From NCBI RefSeq assembly GCF_003073045.1, contig NC_037590.1, forward strand, positions 11,985,042 to 12,049,041: a DNA stretch of 64,000 nucleotides, written 5' to 3'. This document shows, one piece after another, positions 10,059 through 22,676 of the stretch. Below the pieces are notes generated by a model that did no database searches, was not told the origin of the DNA, and was given only the letters and a program-made list of their open reading frames with translations. The translations under genes were made by a program, and so were the position numbers. The DNA is from Pomacea canaliculata. Its lineage: Eukaryota; Mollusca; Gastropoda; Architaenioglossa; Ampullariidae. Within the stretch, counting starts at the first letter, position 1. Every line of letters starts with the position of its first letter.

Positions 10059-13000
10059 TTCAGCCCATGCCTGAAGGTATTCTTGACTGGAGACAGTGTT
10101 ACAGACATCTACCATTGGAGTTCACATGAAATATATTTGAACTAGATATGTTACAAGAGCAAAACAGGAATCAAATGCGGCTTACATATGTGAAGACAAG
10201 TTAATGCAACAAAGTTTGCTCTCACAAAGGCTCATGACTGTCACTAATAGTGTGTTGTAGCAAAGCATGTGACTATAGTCACTCTGCTTGCAGAGGCTGT
10301 ATTGTTAGAAATCAGCACAGACAATACTGCTATCAGACCATTGAAGGCACTCAGAAATACGTGTTTCAATTATCCTATTTGTTGGAAATAGCATGAATTG
10401 CATAACAACTACACAAACTTGTGTAGTTTAGAGGTGGAACTCCCTGTGTTAAGAAGTGTTTCTCTATTCTCTCCCTTTGATCACATTTGGGACATGTCCA
10501 TGCATTCAAACAGATACATGAATTCACATTCATTTTCTTGTCGCTCTCCCTCAACCCAGACTCCACCCACCCACGCAGCTGAGGAAGACAAAGATTACAG
10601 TGATGAATCTGGCAGTGTGTGATTTGTTCAAAAATAAATTGTGTCAGTGTAGGAACAAACCTACAGAGAACCTAGCTGCCAAATATTAAACCTTTATATG
10701 GTACTTCAGGGTCCTCGGCATAAACTTTTTGTTGCAAAAATAACATTTTTCATCAACATATATGCAGGTTTGCCAGGTTTTAAGAGATGGGTGCTGCTTG
10801 AATGATGTACTTTTGTTGGGTTCAGCATTAATTGCGGCAATACCAAACAGTTGTTAGTGTGTTTTGGTATGATCCCCAAAACATTCATGTGCCATTGACA
10901 AATGCTAGTTTTCTAGTTTATTTCTAGATGGGAAACTGGAGTATTAGTGAAGGTAAATGACAGCAGAAAGAGAGGGCTGGCTTCCTTCTATATGCAGTGC
11001 CCTGTAAAACATGTCACACTCTTCACTGTCCCAATAGATCTAAGGCTTTGTGCCCCTTTATTTGAATTTATTTCAAGAATGGCATTCTTTGTTTTTAGGT
11101 GCATTCCTTATAGTTGTAATTTGATATTTTCCTGGTGGATTTATTCAACAGACAGACAAAGGGACAATATCCATGAAAGTACAACTTACATATTTAACAT
11201 TTTTTCTAATTACTTAATCATCACGTATTTATTTGTTGTTAAGACGATTTAAGTCTTGAGAATTCCTTTATGTGCGATTTGTCAGTGATTGCTTGCTTGT
11301 TTGCTATGTTCTCCACAAGAATGCTGCAAATTGCATTAACCATTAGGTTATTAGGAAATCTGCCAGTAAAAAGTTTTGCATCTAATGAATGCTGTTTTAA
11401 ACTGGCAAGTAATTCAGTGTATCACTGGCCTTCCTGCTATGTTTGACCTTAACTAGTAGGTATCAGGCCAAGATGAAATGGGTTACATAGACATTCACAA
11501 GTTTAAAGAGTGTTAAATTAGTTACAGTGTTGTGGGCAAATGATGGAAGCTGGCAGTGATGAAAGTTTTACTTGTATGGCAAGGTAAACTGTAATTATGT
11601 TCAAAATCCGACACTGCACTTAATGCAGAAATTTGAAATGTTACTCTGTGCTTTATTTTTAAAAAGGGGCGTTATTGAAAGCTGAAAAAAACTTGAATGT
11701 TGTAGCACATTTTGTTTCTGCCCACACAAATGACAGCAAAACACAAAAAAGAGTGTTTTTTACAATTATTAATTTCATTTGCATTTACGGTAAGTCTACT
11801 TTTGTAACCACTGTCATCACTTGTTGCCTTGCTGCTTGACACAAAAGAATATGTTGAAAGACTTTCTTAGAGTTCCTTCTATACCCCTCAACCCTTTACC
11901 ATGTGCACATTTTCCTTTGCGAAAGACTACTTGCTTTCCTTACAACTGTCCCAGAGGGTAATTAAATACACACATTCATAGCCCTACAGCTGAATCAGCA
12001 AAGAACAGTTTCCTGTTTGTCCTGCAAGCAGGCATGTAAAATCAGGGAGCAGAAAGTCCTTTGACTGAACACATTTGTTCTCACAGATAATGCAGAGGGC
12101 CTGCAGGTCAGCTGATCAATCCTAATGATACTTTACTTTAAAAAAAAGACGCGTTCAGGTGGATAGCAAGGTCCCTGCTCCCTGCTCAAGCCTTATTTAG
12201 CAGTCCCATGTTGGTCAAGTGCTTGCTGACCAGCCAAGGCCACATTCATTTCTGGTGTGTGAGTGGGACGAATACTTTGCTTACAAGCATGCAGGACGAA
12301 GAGAAGTGAAGGGATAAAATCCACCCATTGTGAGAGGCATTGGGAGAAAAAAATTGTAAGAATGCTTGTAACATTGAAACAGAATTATGGATGTAAGTTA
12401 AGATGGGACCTTTTAAAGACTTATCTACTGTGTATACTGTAACGTACAGCTCCCACAATTTGATGATTAATTACAGTAAGTTTATGATCGCTATTCTCTT
12501 GGCTATTGAAAAATATTAAATCTGTACAATATTGATGAGGGCTACTGTGTTTGAAAACTGCATTTATTGAGTAAAGGTTGAAATGAATTACTTTGTAATT
12601 CTTGTTGAAGGATGAAGGCATGTCATCCTTAGCGCAATTTTGGTTTTTGATTTTATTTTTAAACATTACATTTGGTAAGAAGTAAAATTACATTACCGTT
12701 AACTGTATCTAACTAAAAATATGGTCCTTTTGAAGTGTTTGGCTGAACCACTGGAACTGACCATATATATACACACACACAAACACTCTGATAATCTGAT
12801 GACAGTGATAAGCGTAACAGAATAAATGGTTGAAACATTTTTTGTTTCAAAAAGATATGTGTATGATTTATTGTCAGCAATGTTTTCAGTTGTCCAAAGC
12901 TTCAATGGCATAATAGTTACAAAGACAATGCCATAAAAAGAAACTCTTGTGTGGTACCCATTTCATTTTTTTACTGTATTTAAAAAAAAAAAACATACAT

Positions 13001-16000
13001 TCATATATGTAGTTAGGTGTTTCCAAAATAAAACACTAAATTTTTTTATATATGTAAGAAACTGCTCGACAAAATCCTGAAATCATTTTAAGACAAAACC
13101 ACCTACTATGGTTCGATATTTTTTTTTGGACAAGCAGCTACAATAATTTACCTTTTATATATTGCATAAATCATCAGTATAAACTCTGAAAAAAATTAAT
13201 CTACCATATTGCAAGGCATGACTAAAATTTGAATATTCCAAATATATCAAATTTCTCATGTATCAACTACATTTTTATTTTTACAATCATTCATTTTACA
13301 ATTCACCATACATAAAGAAAGCTTCCAGTAAGATCATCCTTTAAATAAAAAAGGGAAAAAGTGACACCTGCATTCTTGGAATGGGTACAAAACTGAATTA
13401 AGCAAATATTAGGTCCTTTTTTAGCATTAATCTTTCAGGTGATCTATATTTATGTTACAACTGGTATGTAACACTACATGTGGTTTCACGATGTGTGGGC
13501 TCACCTCTGTCTCAAACATTCAGCAGTTCAAGAAATGTATTAATTATTTTGAAGCAAATATGTTTTTGTTTGCTATCATGCTGATGACAGAGTGCCCTCC
13601 CCTTTTTATCCATCAAGGATTTGATTAATCTTAGACATGCATGTACATCACTGCTAAACAGCACGTAAATCTGACACGTTTTGGAAATTGATGTACATGC
13701 ACTGCATAAGGCAGCAGAGTGGTCACAATATTTGTGCAGACAGAATGAAAGACTTTAAAATTCAGCATTTATCATTTCAAATCCAAAGGAACATTACTGA
13801 TGATTCAGATTCCGAGGAATCAAGACAGCAATATTTTTACCCAGACATCTTTAGGTGGTGCTTAGTGTCTAAGTATGAAAACTGGTGCCTAGTTGTTTCA
13901 TGTTCAAATGGTGACACTCCCAGTACTTTGTTGTTTACATAATCCAGACAGCAACATAACATTTGCATATTCACTCTTTAGTGTAATTTTTAACTCCTCC
14001 ATTCATCCTCAGTCGCACAAACTGTTTACTTAAAATAACCATTACACACCTTTAGTCCTGAGGTAGACAGGCTGCAAAGAAAGACATCCTCTTACATAAC
14101 ACATAACTCAGTGATATAAGAAACAGATTAAGACAATCTAACATTTATGTTTTTACATACAATGTAGACTAATGATCAGTTGTGGGCTAACAGGAATGGA
14201 AAAAGAATTGTCATAAAAGCAACTGTTTATGCTCAGTTATCAAAGGCCTACAGTCTGTAAGATGTTATTATAAACCAAAATAAAGTACTGCACTCCATTT
14301 CAGTAGTTTACAATCCCCAGCTTGGCAATACTCAGTACATGTAATTCTAAATATGTATACAAACAAAAAAACAAAATCATAAAATACTGTGGTTTGCTTA
14401 TTGTAAACAAAAATTTATCAAGTTTAAGTTGTCTGCCTGCGTAAAAGGTGTTAAAATAATTTTGAAAATGAAACCAATGATTTACAACTTGAATAGCTGT
14501 TTCCCCTTCAAATAATCAAAATTTTTAATCTGGTATTTAATTACTTTCAGCTATTGGAATGTGAACTAAAATATTTTCTTACCATACATTGTTCGACTCT
14601 TTACTGATTATCCCCAATCTTCCCATTTTTCACAGTAGTTTAGGACTACTAGCTACTGTTTTATAATAAAGTGTTAACAACAGCTTTTTTTGCAAATATT
14701 CTGTTCATCCAATTATCACCAATTTTGTTTACCCTAGACATAAGGATAAAAAGACAGCTCATTGGCAAAATTTAAAAATATTTAATGGCAAGCCTTATCA
14801 TTGATGCATTTGAATCAAAGGCTGGAAAACAGCTGTAAAAATATGAATGCACTTTCTGAAGTTTAGTCTTGTAAGAAGAAATGTCCACTATGATCTTCAA
14901 TTTGTCTCTTCAAAACAAATGTAAACTTCCTGACCTCTTCATTTAACACCACTGTAAACAAGGGTTTTATTTACATCTTTAAATAATCCTCTTAAAACTA
15001 TTTTTTTAAATGTTAAAACAAAAGTTATCTGTATGGCCAGCCAAGTAAAAAAAACAAATTCAAAGACAATGGTACCTTTCTCTACTAAAATTTAGTAAAT
15101 AAATTTGAAATTAAACAATAAAATAATCTTTGATCTGAACAAAGACTGGGGGAGAAGATACAACCCAAAGATAAATGTGCCTACAGAAAAACAATATAAA
15201 CATCAATGAGCAAATGTTTACACATTTTAAGATGTATAACTATTCAAGTGCATGTGTTATTGGCAGCCTGCTGCTCATGCATTCAATCATGTGGTGCCGT
15301 TGATTAAAAATATTGTTTAAATGTACAGGTAGTTTTAATGTGTTCATTTCATGCTTTATAACAACAGTTCAGCTGACTTGAAACTTCGAAAGCAGTAGGT
15401 CATAAATCTTGTCAATGTTACTAAGATCAGAAGGAGGGAGAAAATTTTTGCAGAATATGCTTCAGAGAAGAATGACCCAAAGGGCAATAACACTAAAACA
15501 TAATTTTACATCTAGTAGTAGTAATAACTAGTTAGAAAGATCTGTCAGTTTTAACAGTAAGATGTGACACATCCAAACTTTTGGCATTAAGATAGATCCA
15601 GTGACTGTAACTTGAGAAGACACCTTAAGTACAGAAGAAAAAGTTACCGGCCTTAGAGATTTTTACAACAGAAATTCTAAAAAACATGATGCACTGTAAA
15701 ATATGTTTTAAAAAGCTGATATTCTTCTAACACTTCTTCCCAACACTCATCCCAAACATTCATACTCCAAAGTGTTTCTGGCAGTTAAAAAGAAATTTAT
15801 AAGTTGAGAAAATTATGGCAGCCAACAAATCTCATGTTTACCTTGCTTACTGGTAGTTCATTTTTTTGTAATAAACACCTGTCAAGTTTTGTCTCTTGCT
15901 CATAATTTAATCCTAAGAGAATCCTGATTTCAGCTTGTCATTTTTGAATCCTAATAATGGAAGTGCTTGTTAACAGTCATGGGTTGTCATACAAACACAA

Positions 16001-16184
16001 TTCCATTCTTGGGCCTAAGGGTGCAGATCTTTGAAACTTCAGCTTTTTTCTTTTCAAGTAGTTTTTATGTCCACTTATCCACACCTCTCCACAATTACCT
16101 TGCCCAAGTTCACAAAAAGCTAGCACAAAAAAAAAAAAAAAAAAGAAAAAAACTTAAGTTGGTGATATAAGTTTGGCATGTGAA
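10059..16184. other. Gene-free AT-rich stretch between MOSMO and DTWD1
   Basis: The two flanking genes converge here, so the ends should hold their 3' UTRs (AATAAA at 10633-10638 for MOSMO). Between about 10.7 and 16.1 kb I see only AT-rich sequence with short chance frames and homopolymer runs, for example an A run at 16127-16143. No conserved protein, RNA gene or bounded mobile element was recognised. Confidence 0.6.
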
Positions 16185-19100
16185 TCATACTGAAGGTTTC
16201 CTGTTATATGCTTTTAGTTCCTTTCCACCTTGATACTTCTCACGAATTTTTCTGTAGAAGTAGAGGAAGAAAAACAGAAGGTTATCATATTCATTCATGT
16301 ATGGGCTGCTCAGCACTTCTTCATGATACTCTCGCACAAAGTAGTAAATTGCCTCAATGGTGGACAAGAAAGTGGTTGGTAAACCCTCTTGGCAGCGCCA
16401 GAATTGTGTGTTGTAGTTCATTATTGCTACTCGCCGAAGATCTGTAACAGACATTTCTGGATCTTCATTATGGCATTACTAAAATAAATTTAATAGTGGA
16501 CTTTTAAATGCTAAATCCCTAATGCATGCAGCATATCTGCTAACCAACAAACAGGCCAAAAACTTCCCAGAAGATTTGAAAATTTCCCTTGTGGTTAAGG
16601 CAGCAAATGAATAAACAGAATTTGCAAAATTGAGCTGTTTACTTATTTAAAGAAAATTTAGTCAGTCTCACTACTTGACATAATGCTGACAGGAAACTAA
16701 AATTGTCTTTCTACATCCTTTGGAATCGAGCACTTGTTGTCTATTATCATTTGCCCCATACTCATTCTGTCTCTTATCCGCATGGTGAATCTTAGGTACA
16801 AGAGGCATCCCGACTGAACCTAATTCTCTCTCCATTTTAACGAATTCTAAGCTACCTCAACATGTGCAGTAACTGTTCCCCTTACCTTTTAATCTCTCGT
16901 CTTGAATGATATTCTTAGTTTGGTTCCATGTGCAATCAATGAACACAGCACGCTCAAAAGGCACAGATAGCCTTACTGGCTTGTCTTCTCGCTGAATGTG
17001 GGATTCTGCCACTGGTTTTCCTGGAAGAAAAGTTAAACTGGAAATTAGATTACAACACTGATTATATTTTAACATGCATCTGATCCAGGCTAAATAAACC
17101 CATAAAGCCCTTGTCATTCACCTGCTCTTGTTTTTCAATAACATTGCCCAAAAACGCTTCCAAAGATTCATTTTAACTTTACTTTTAATCTTTCATATTA
17201 TTCTATATTTCTCAGACTAGTTTAAGATGCTACTAGCACCTAAAATTTCGTATTAAATTATTTTAACACTATTAATAACAGAAACAATGAACCAGAATAC
17301 AAACTGCAACAAAAATAACTGAATTGAGTGTTTAAAAATAAGTATACCTTCTATATATTAGATAATTCTTTAATGCAAATATTTATGTGAGTTGTTAAGT
17401 CTTAGTCCCCAAAATGGACAGATGCTCATACAAATAAAAAATATGACAGCAAAACTGAGGACTGATAGGTAAGGGGTAAAATATTACATTCTGTGGGCTG
17501 ACAAGATTAAAACACTCTGAATTGCAACAAACCTGTACTGAAATCTGGTGTACTGGGATACATTGGTGTGGTCTGCAGGTAGGTGTAGGTAGCAGCTGGC
17601 TGCATGCCTGGGGTGGGGCCTGTAGACTGGAAGTAAGCACTGGTCCAGATAGTCTGGAGATCGGCATATGTAGAGGAAGTTGTGATGTCAGCATATCCAC
17701 CTGGGGTGTGTAGGCCCTGGTCTTGCGGATGAGGCGTATGCAGTCCCGAGTCAGTCTGAGTTAGAGGCATGCTGGCTGAGAGGGAGACTAATGTGCTGCT
17801 GGAGGCAGACTGCATCACGTCTTTCAAGGTCTTGGCCTCTGAGCAGGGAAACACTAGCACCACCTGGTTTAATTGTAAAGGATAGGTCCAATCTTGTTAT
17901 CAGTAAGGCACAGAAGCAGGTCAGCAAACAAGCCCAGTTAGAAACAGATCCTTAAATCCATCTTTTAAATACATAAATCATGTGACAATAGCACAGAAGT
18001 TAACCCTTTACAGTTTGGTTGAATATTGTAGCTGAAAAACCACATTTACTCTGTAGGTGGTAATTAGGTGGTAAACATCTTTACTCCAGCCATTTACATC
18101 CATCAAACAATGGATATAGCTAACACATTAGTGATCATAAAAAACCCCAGCTTAAAATAAGACTTCACGTCCAACAGACCAAAGCAAATTTTTGTACGTG
18201 TGAATATTTCTGTTTCATTTTCATTGTAGATAAGCTTTACCTTGTCTCTGTCATAGTCAGGTATGCATGGAAATGTGTAGACTGTGACATCATCGGGTGC
18301 CAGGACATACAGCATGAGGGCAGGTGCTTTTACCATCAGATTCACTCTGATGTTTTATAATATCTATTTTTACTGGCAACTGCAATAAAAAAGTTAACTT
18401 ATTATTATTTTTTACTGCTTTATAGATCTGTAAACACTTTGCAGATGACAGCCAGTTTTATCTCGAGAGTTGGCCTTCAAGTCTGACAAAAAATCGGTGA
18501 ATGAGAACAACAATAACATTATGTTATATAAAATGTTTTATATAAACACTCAATGTGTGCAGCTGTTCCACCCATTTTTGCACTTTTTGATGTCTTGGCT
18601 AGTGGCATTCTGGTTGGTTCTTTTACAAAGGCTGCTGTTGGAGATCTTTTCAGGCCATCTTATTCCCAGAATATGGCATAGGCATCGGTTGGTAAAGGTC
18701 TGGAGCTTGTTGTTGATGGTGTTTCAGAACCATACAGTAGGACTGCCTTCACATTGGTGTTGAAGATGCGGGCCTTACCGCAGAATATATTGCTCGGGAA
18801 TTCCAGATGGGACATAGGCTGGTGATGAGGCTTTTGATGTCATCGCCAGTTTCACCATCCTTGTTAACAATGCTCCCCAGATATGTGAAGCGGTCTGTTT
18901 TCAGGATGTTCTCTCCTTGAAATTGGATTGGGAGTTCCTGCTTGTTGTTGATTCTCATCACTTCAGTCTTCCTTCTGTTGACCTTTAAGCCAGGTCTTCT
19001 CTGCTTCATCTGCTAGCTTACTCAGTTTGGTTTTTGCATGTTGTTGCTGATGAGATAGGAGACTAATGTCATGTGCAAAGTCCAGGTCCTCTAGCTGTTT

Positions 19101-20484
19101 GGTAAAGGTCCACTGGATACCGGTGTTGTTGTCTTGGGTTATCTTGCGCACAATCCAGTCTATGACCATCAGGAAGATTGTTAGTGATAATATGCAACCC
19201 TGTCTTATGCCAGCCTTCATTATGAAAGGTTTAATGCGTATGCTGTTGCCAGGACGCGTCTTTGTACAACACCTGAATAATGTTTATAAGCTTAGGTGGA
19301 ATGCCATAGTAGATCATCAGCCTCCAGATGATGTCCCTGTCTACTCTGTCGAATGCCTTCTCAAAGTCCACAAAAGTTACATAATGGGAGGACTGCCACT
19401 CAATAAATTGTTCAATGATGATACGGAGGGTGGCAATGTGATCAGTGCATGACCTATCCTAGCAAAACCCTGCTTGTTCTGGTCTCAGTCTCTTGTCTAG
19501 CGCCATCTTCAGTCTCTAGAATTACCCTTGTTAGAACTTTACTGGGGATGGACAGCAGCATGATCCCCTGCCAACTGTTGCACTGAGAGAGGTCTCCTTT
19601 CTTCGGTAATTTGACCAGGTGGCCTAGTTTCCAGTCTGTTGGTACCCTGTATGAAGTTAGGTACATATTCTCAGCTGGTTCAACTGGGAGAAATTTGCTC
19701 TATATGGGTATCAAATCGGTGCACCTCTCAGTTCAGATGCCAGTGCTCTAACCACTTGGCTATTCGTTTCTCTGAATGTGATCTATACAATGTTTATATC
19801 ACCTTTAAAACTTTTGAAAACTGCTAACTTAAGACAAAAAAGAAACAAAGTAACAAGACATAATAAAGCAAGAGAAAAAAAATAGCATTACTCCTTCTCA
19901 AAACCAAAGCATAAGAACTGGGATAAATAGTCACCAATACAGCATGCATGATCCAATTAACCTACCGTTCCCTAAATTTCTGGATGCAAAAAAACCAGTA
20001 GAATCATTTTGTCATGCTGAAGCATTTAATAATAACAGTATTATACTAAGGTGACCAGACGTTTCGGGGGCGAAAGCGGGACATGTGCCGATGATAATGT
20101 CGTCACCGTCAAAGAACGCCGAAAAAAGTGATTTTTAAAGACAACCGGGAAATTTTGATGGACTTGCCAGAAAGCCAGAAAGCGGGACATTGGGCGTCCA
20201 GCCCGATGAGCAGGCGGGACACGAGGTCAAAAGCGGGACTGTCCCGCCTAAAGCGGGACGTCTGGTCACCTTAATTATACTATTGCAGAATCAATAAAAA
20301 CAGTACAATGCAATCTCACCTTGACCCTTGGAATTTTATCTTTAATCTGAGGCATGGGTTCACAGCATGAATAGCAGAAGTATTTGCGTGATTTTGTACA
20401 CTTCCGACATTTATGCCTTGACTCTGTTGTGTCAAGAAAACTGGTGTCAGCAATATGGAGATCTGGAAATGGGTCATCAACCAT
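16185..20484 (-). CDS. DTWD1: tRNA-uridine aminocarboxypropyltransferase 1 (DTWD1), frame disrupted
   Basis: DTWD1 makes acp3U in the D-loop of tRNAs from S-adenosylmethionine. Exons: 20484-20320, 18379-18241, 17863-17533, 17020-16886 and 16441-16185 (stop). Visible hallmarks are the N-terminal zinc-type CRKC and CYSC pairs, LPVKIDIIKH and SDGKST, YTFPCIPDYD, the DTW-family motif as FIDCTWNQT, DERLK, FWRCQEG, and TFLSTIEAIYYF then EYDNLLFF. All splice phases agree except within exon 18379-18241. That exon is 139 bp where both its boundaries are phase 0, so it has one base too many. The extra base falls at about 18304-18310, between HAV and LAPDD, and shifts the frame. The exon 17863-17533 adds a Ser/Thr/Pro/Tyr-rich linker of about 85 residues that I do not recall in human DTWD1. 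Corrected by one base, the length would be about 341 residues. The start at 20484 sits exactly at an acceptor, so an upstream coding exon is possible. Confidence 0.85.
18560..19655 (-). mobile_element. Non-LTR retrotransposon reverse transcriptase fragment
   Basis: Minus-strand translation in several frames gives an RT domain in order: DWKLGHLVKLPKKGDLSQC, then IRQGCILSLTIFLMVIDWIV, GIQWTF-x-LEDLDFAHDISLL (the YADD/FADD active site degraded to FAHD), KVNRRKTEVMRI, and FTYLGSIVNKDGETGDDI. The style is RTE-like/CFDP2-like. It is interrupted by stops and frame changes and truncated at its 5' end by the SINE at 19655. It lies in the DTWD1 intron in the same orientation as the gene. Confidence 0.85.
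19655..19780 (-). mobile_element. tRNA-derived SINE
   Basis: On the minus strand the sequence AGCCAAGTGGTTAGAGCACT followed about 30 bp later by GATTTGATACCC matches pol III A and B boxes of a tRNA-derived head. It abuts the broken 5' end of the LINE fragment, so the two may have been placed together or one inserted into the other. Confidence 0.6.
20048..20273. mobile_element. MITE (AAGGTGACCAGACG family), copy 1
   Basis: A 226-bp element with inverted ends AAGGTGACCAGACGT and ACGTCTGGTCACCTT, flanked by the 8-bp duplication ATTATACT (20040-20047 and 20274-20281). It has no ORF. Internally it repeats the word AGCGGGAC several times. About 93% identical by eye to 52327-52551. The end style and TSD length fit a non-autonomous hAT. 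It sits in the DTWD1 intron. Confidence 0.9.
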
Positions 20485-22676
20485 CTGGAAGAAAAAAAAA
20501 GTTCAATTTCACATTTTTCTTGTAAGATCTATAGTATGGAGATCTACAGTAACATTCAATATGAAAAAACAGTTTTTAAATTTATCTCAAGCAAAATGAA
20601 ACCCAGGTATGCATCCTTTTGTTCAGATTGTACCAGAAGAATGATGAATTAAATAAACACTAGTCTCATAATTTTTTTTTATTAACAGCATTAATGATTT
20701 CCTGATAATCTCTACTTAACTGTTCTCTCTAGTACTCAGACTATAGCCAAAGGCTAAGGCAACACTCTTGTGAGTTTCTGAAGATTTGTTTTTTCAAAGC
20801 CAGATAATCAAGAAATTACAAGAACTTTGTGTGGCGAAGAAAAATAATAGGGAAGATAGACCAATGGTAGTACTGATTTTGATTAAGTAATGCCGCACAA
20901 AGTTAATGATATCATCTTGTTCACTATAAATGTCCCATAATATGCACATAACAAATATCTCGCATTCAAGTGTCATGATTCACAAGCACTTGATATTGAA
21001 TCACGAGAAAATCATTTTAAGATGGGTTGGAGCTTAAATTACATAATTTTAATATTATAAAAATGTCAACATTCCTAGATGAAACTCAAAACAATAACTG
21101 CTAGTAAATGACTTAAGAGAAAATTTGTTAAATCTCCGAAACTCACAATCTAAAAAACAAAAAGTCATTTTGCAAAAGACCCCCAAAATTTAGAACAAAT
21201 ATTTCTTTTAGAAACAGATATCTTTATCAAAATATTTAACATTAGACTTTCAAATCTGCCTTTGACTGGCTGGTACAAAAATAATTAATAATAAACAATG
21301 ATGCTGAATACTGGTTTCAATTTACATCTTACTGTTTATAAGTCAATGAGCATCATTTAAGCCATCCCAGGGACCAAAGGATGCCACAAAGAAATCCTAT
21401 ACTTAGCAGAAAATATTTTGTAATCCATTTAAAATCCACTCCAGGCAAAATGAAAGAAGAAAAAAAAATACACTCTCTGGTCCAATAACATGACCACAAC
21501 ACGACTCTTTTATTCCTTTTAAGTTTTTTTTTTTTTTTTTTCCAGTCAACACAACAACTACAAATATGAAAACAGATAAAAATCTGATTTGATCAATTAA
21601 CTTTACACAAGAGAGTAACAAAAGAAAAAATTCATGTCTTTACAATGACAGACTATTTTCACTATTTCCAAGATCAAGTTTGTGATAATGCTGAAAATAA
21701 TCACTAAAGACTTTTTTAAAATTACATTTGAAATGACTACAGATTACGTAAAACAAGTAATGCTTAATGTAAACACTCAAAGCAAATAATGCATATGTAA
21801 CACACATTACTCTATTTCATTCACTTCTTTGTAGTTCCACAGTAAAGCTGGCCATGAATTATACATCAGCCAAATAACTCTCAGAGAAATTAATTTCACT
21901 TAGTTACGACCTCCTGATAAACATAACCTCAGGTGCATGGGTAGCTACATAAAAAATGGTATTGTGATATATAAGTACAAAGTTGTGGTTAAATAAAGAT
22001 GTCTACCACTCAGTTACCATCTTTCCCAATGTCATTTCTTTTTCTTTTTCTTCTGCTAGGTTCAAAAATGCCACCCCAGGTCGTGGTAAGTTCTGTTAAA
22101 CCTTGAACTTGTATTACTGGACTACTTGCAGACGATTTTTTCCAGTTAACTATCATGACAAGGCTGGTGTATACTAAGCTTCTGGTTTAGTTGCATTCAC
22201 TGTTTAGGCTCGCAGACTAACAGCGGAGAACTTCGCAAGAGACTAAGTGTTGGTCTTGGCAGACAGACAGCAGTCCACCTATACAGGTGTGTGGTTAAAC
22301 CAATTAACAGGTTTTTTTCCAGGTTTTTGAGTCACCTAATCCTAGCTGTAGGCACATCTAGTTTCAACTTGTGAAAAACATATTTTAACTTTATAACATT
22401 AAATTATCTCTACTATGACCATATTTCATTGATTTAAAATATTCCATGTCAGTTCTCTCTGCAGACAGCATCTAAAATCATCAGTGTATTTGGGAAAATT
22501 TTCCAAGAACAAGTAGTTATGCACAACTAGGTCAGAATTATTTGCGACTGAGTCCAATAGCTGTGATGGATTACATCTACAGTGAAGTGAAATACTGGAG
22601 ACGTGCAGTTATACACTATGAGCTGTAAACACCGCCAGCTGCATGCACGTTTCCAAGCAAAGTGTGAGGATCTTAC
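20485..22676. other. Region upstream of DTWD1; no confident gene
   Basis: This should hold the DTWD1 promoter/5' UTR and the 3' end of the gene at 22.7-24.3 kb. A pyrimidine-rich stretch and a poly(T) run (21525-21541) are present. A short open stretch at about 22018-22110 on the minus strand could be a terminal exon of the HTH-like gene, but two frames are equally plausible, so it is not called. Confidence 0.4.

Noticed and set aside
22018-22190. Possible terminal exon of the HTH-like gene (minus strand)
   Set aside because: Two frames are open, one ending RRKRKRND and another NLPRPGVAF...; the first has no phase-0 acceptor and the second only a weak one, so it could not be decided.
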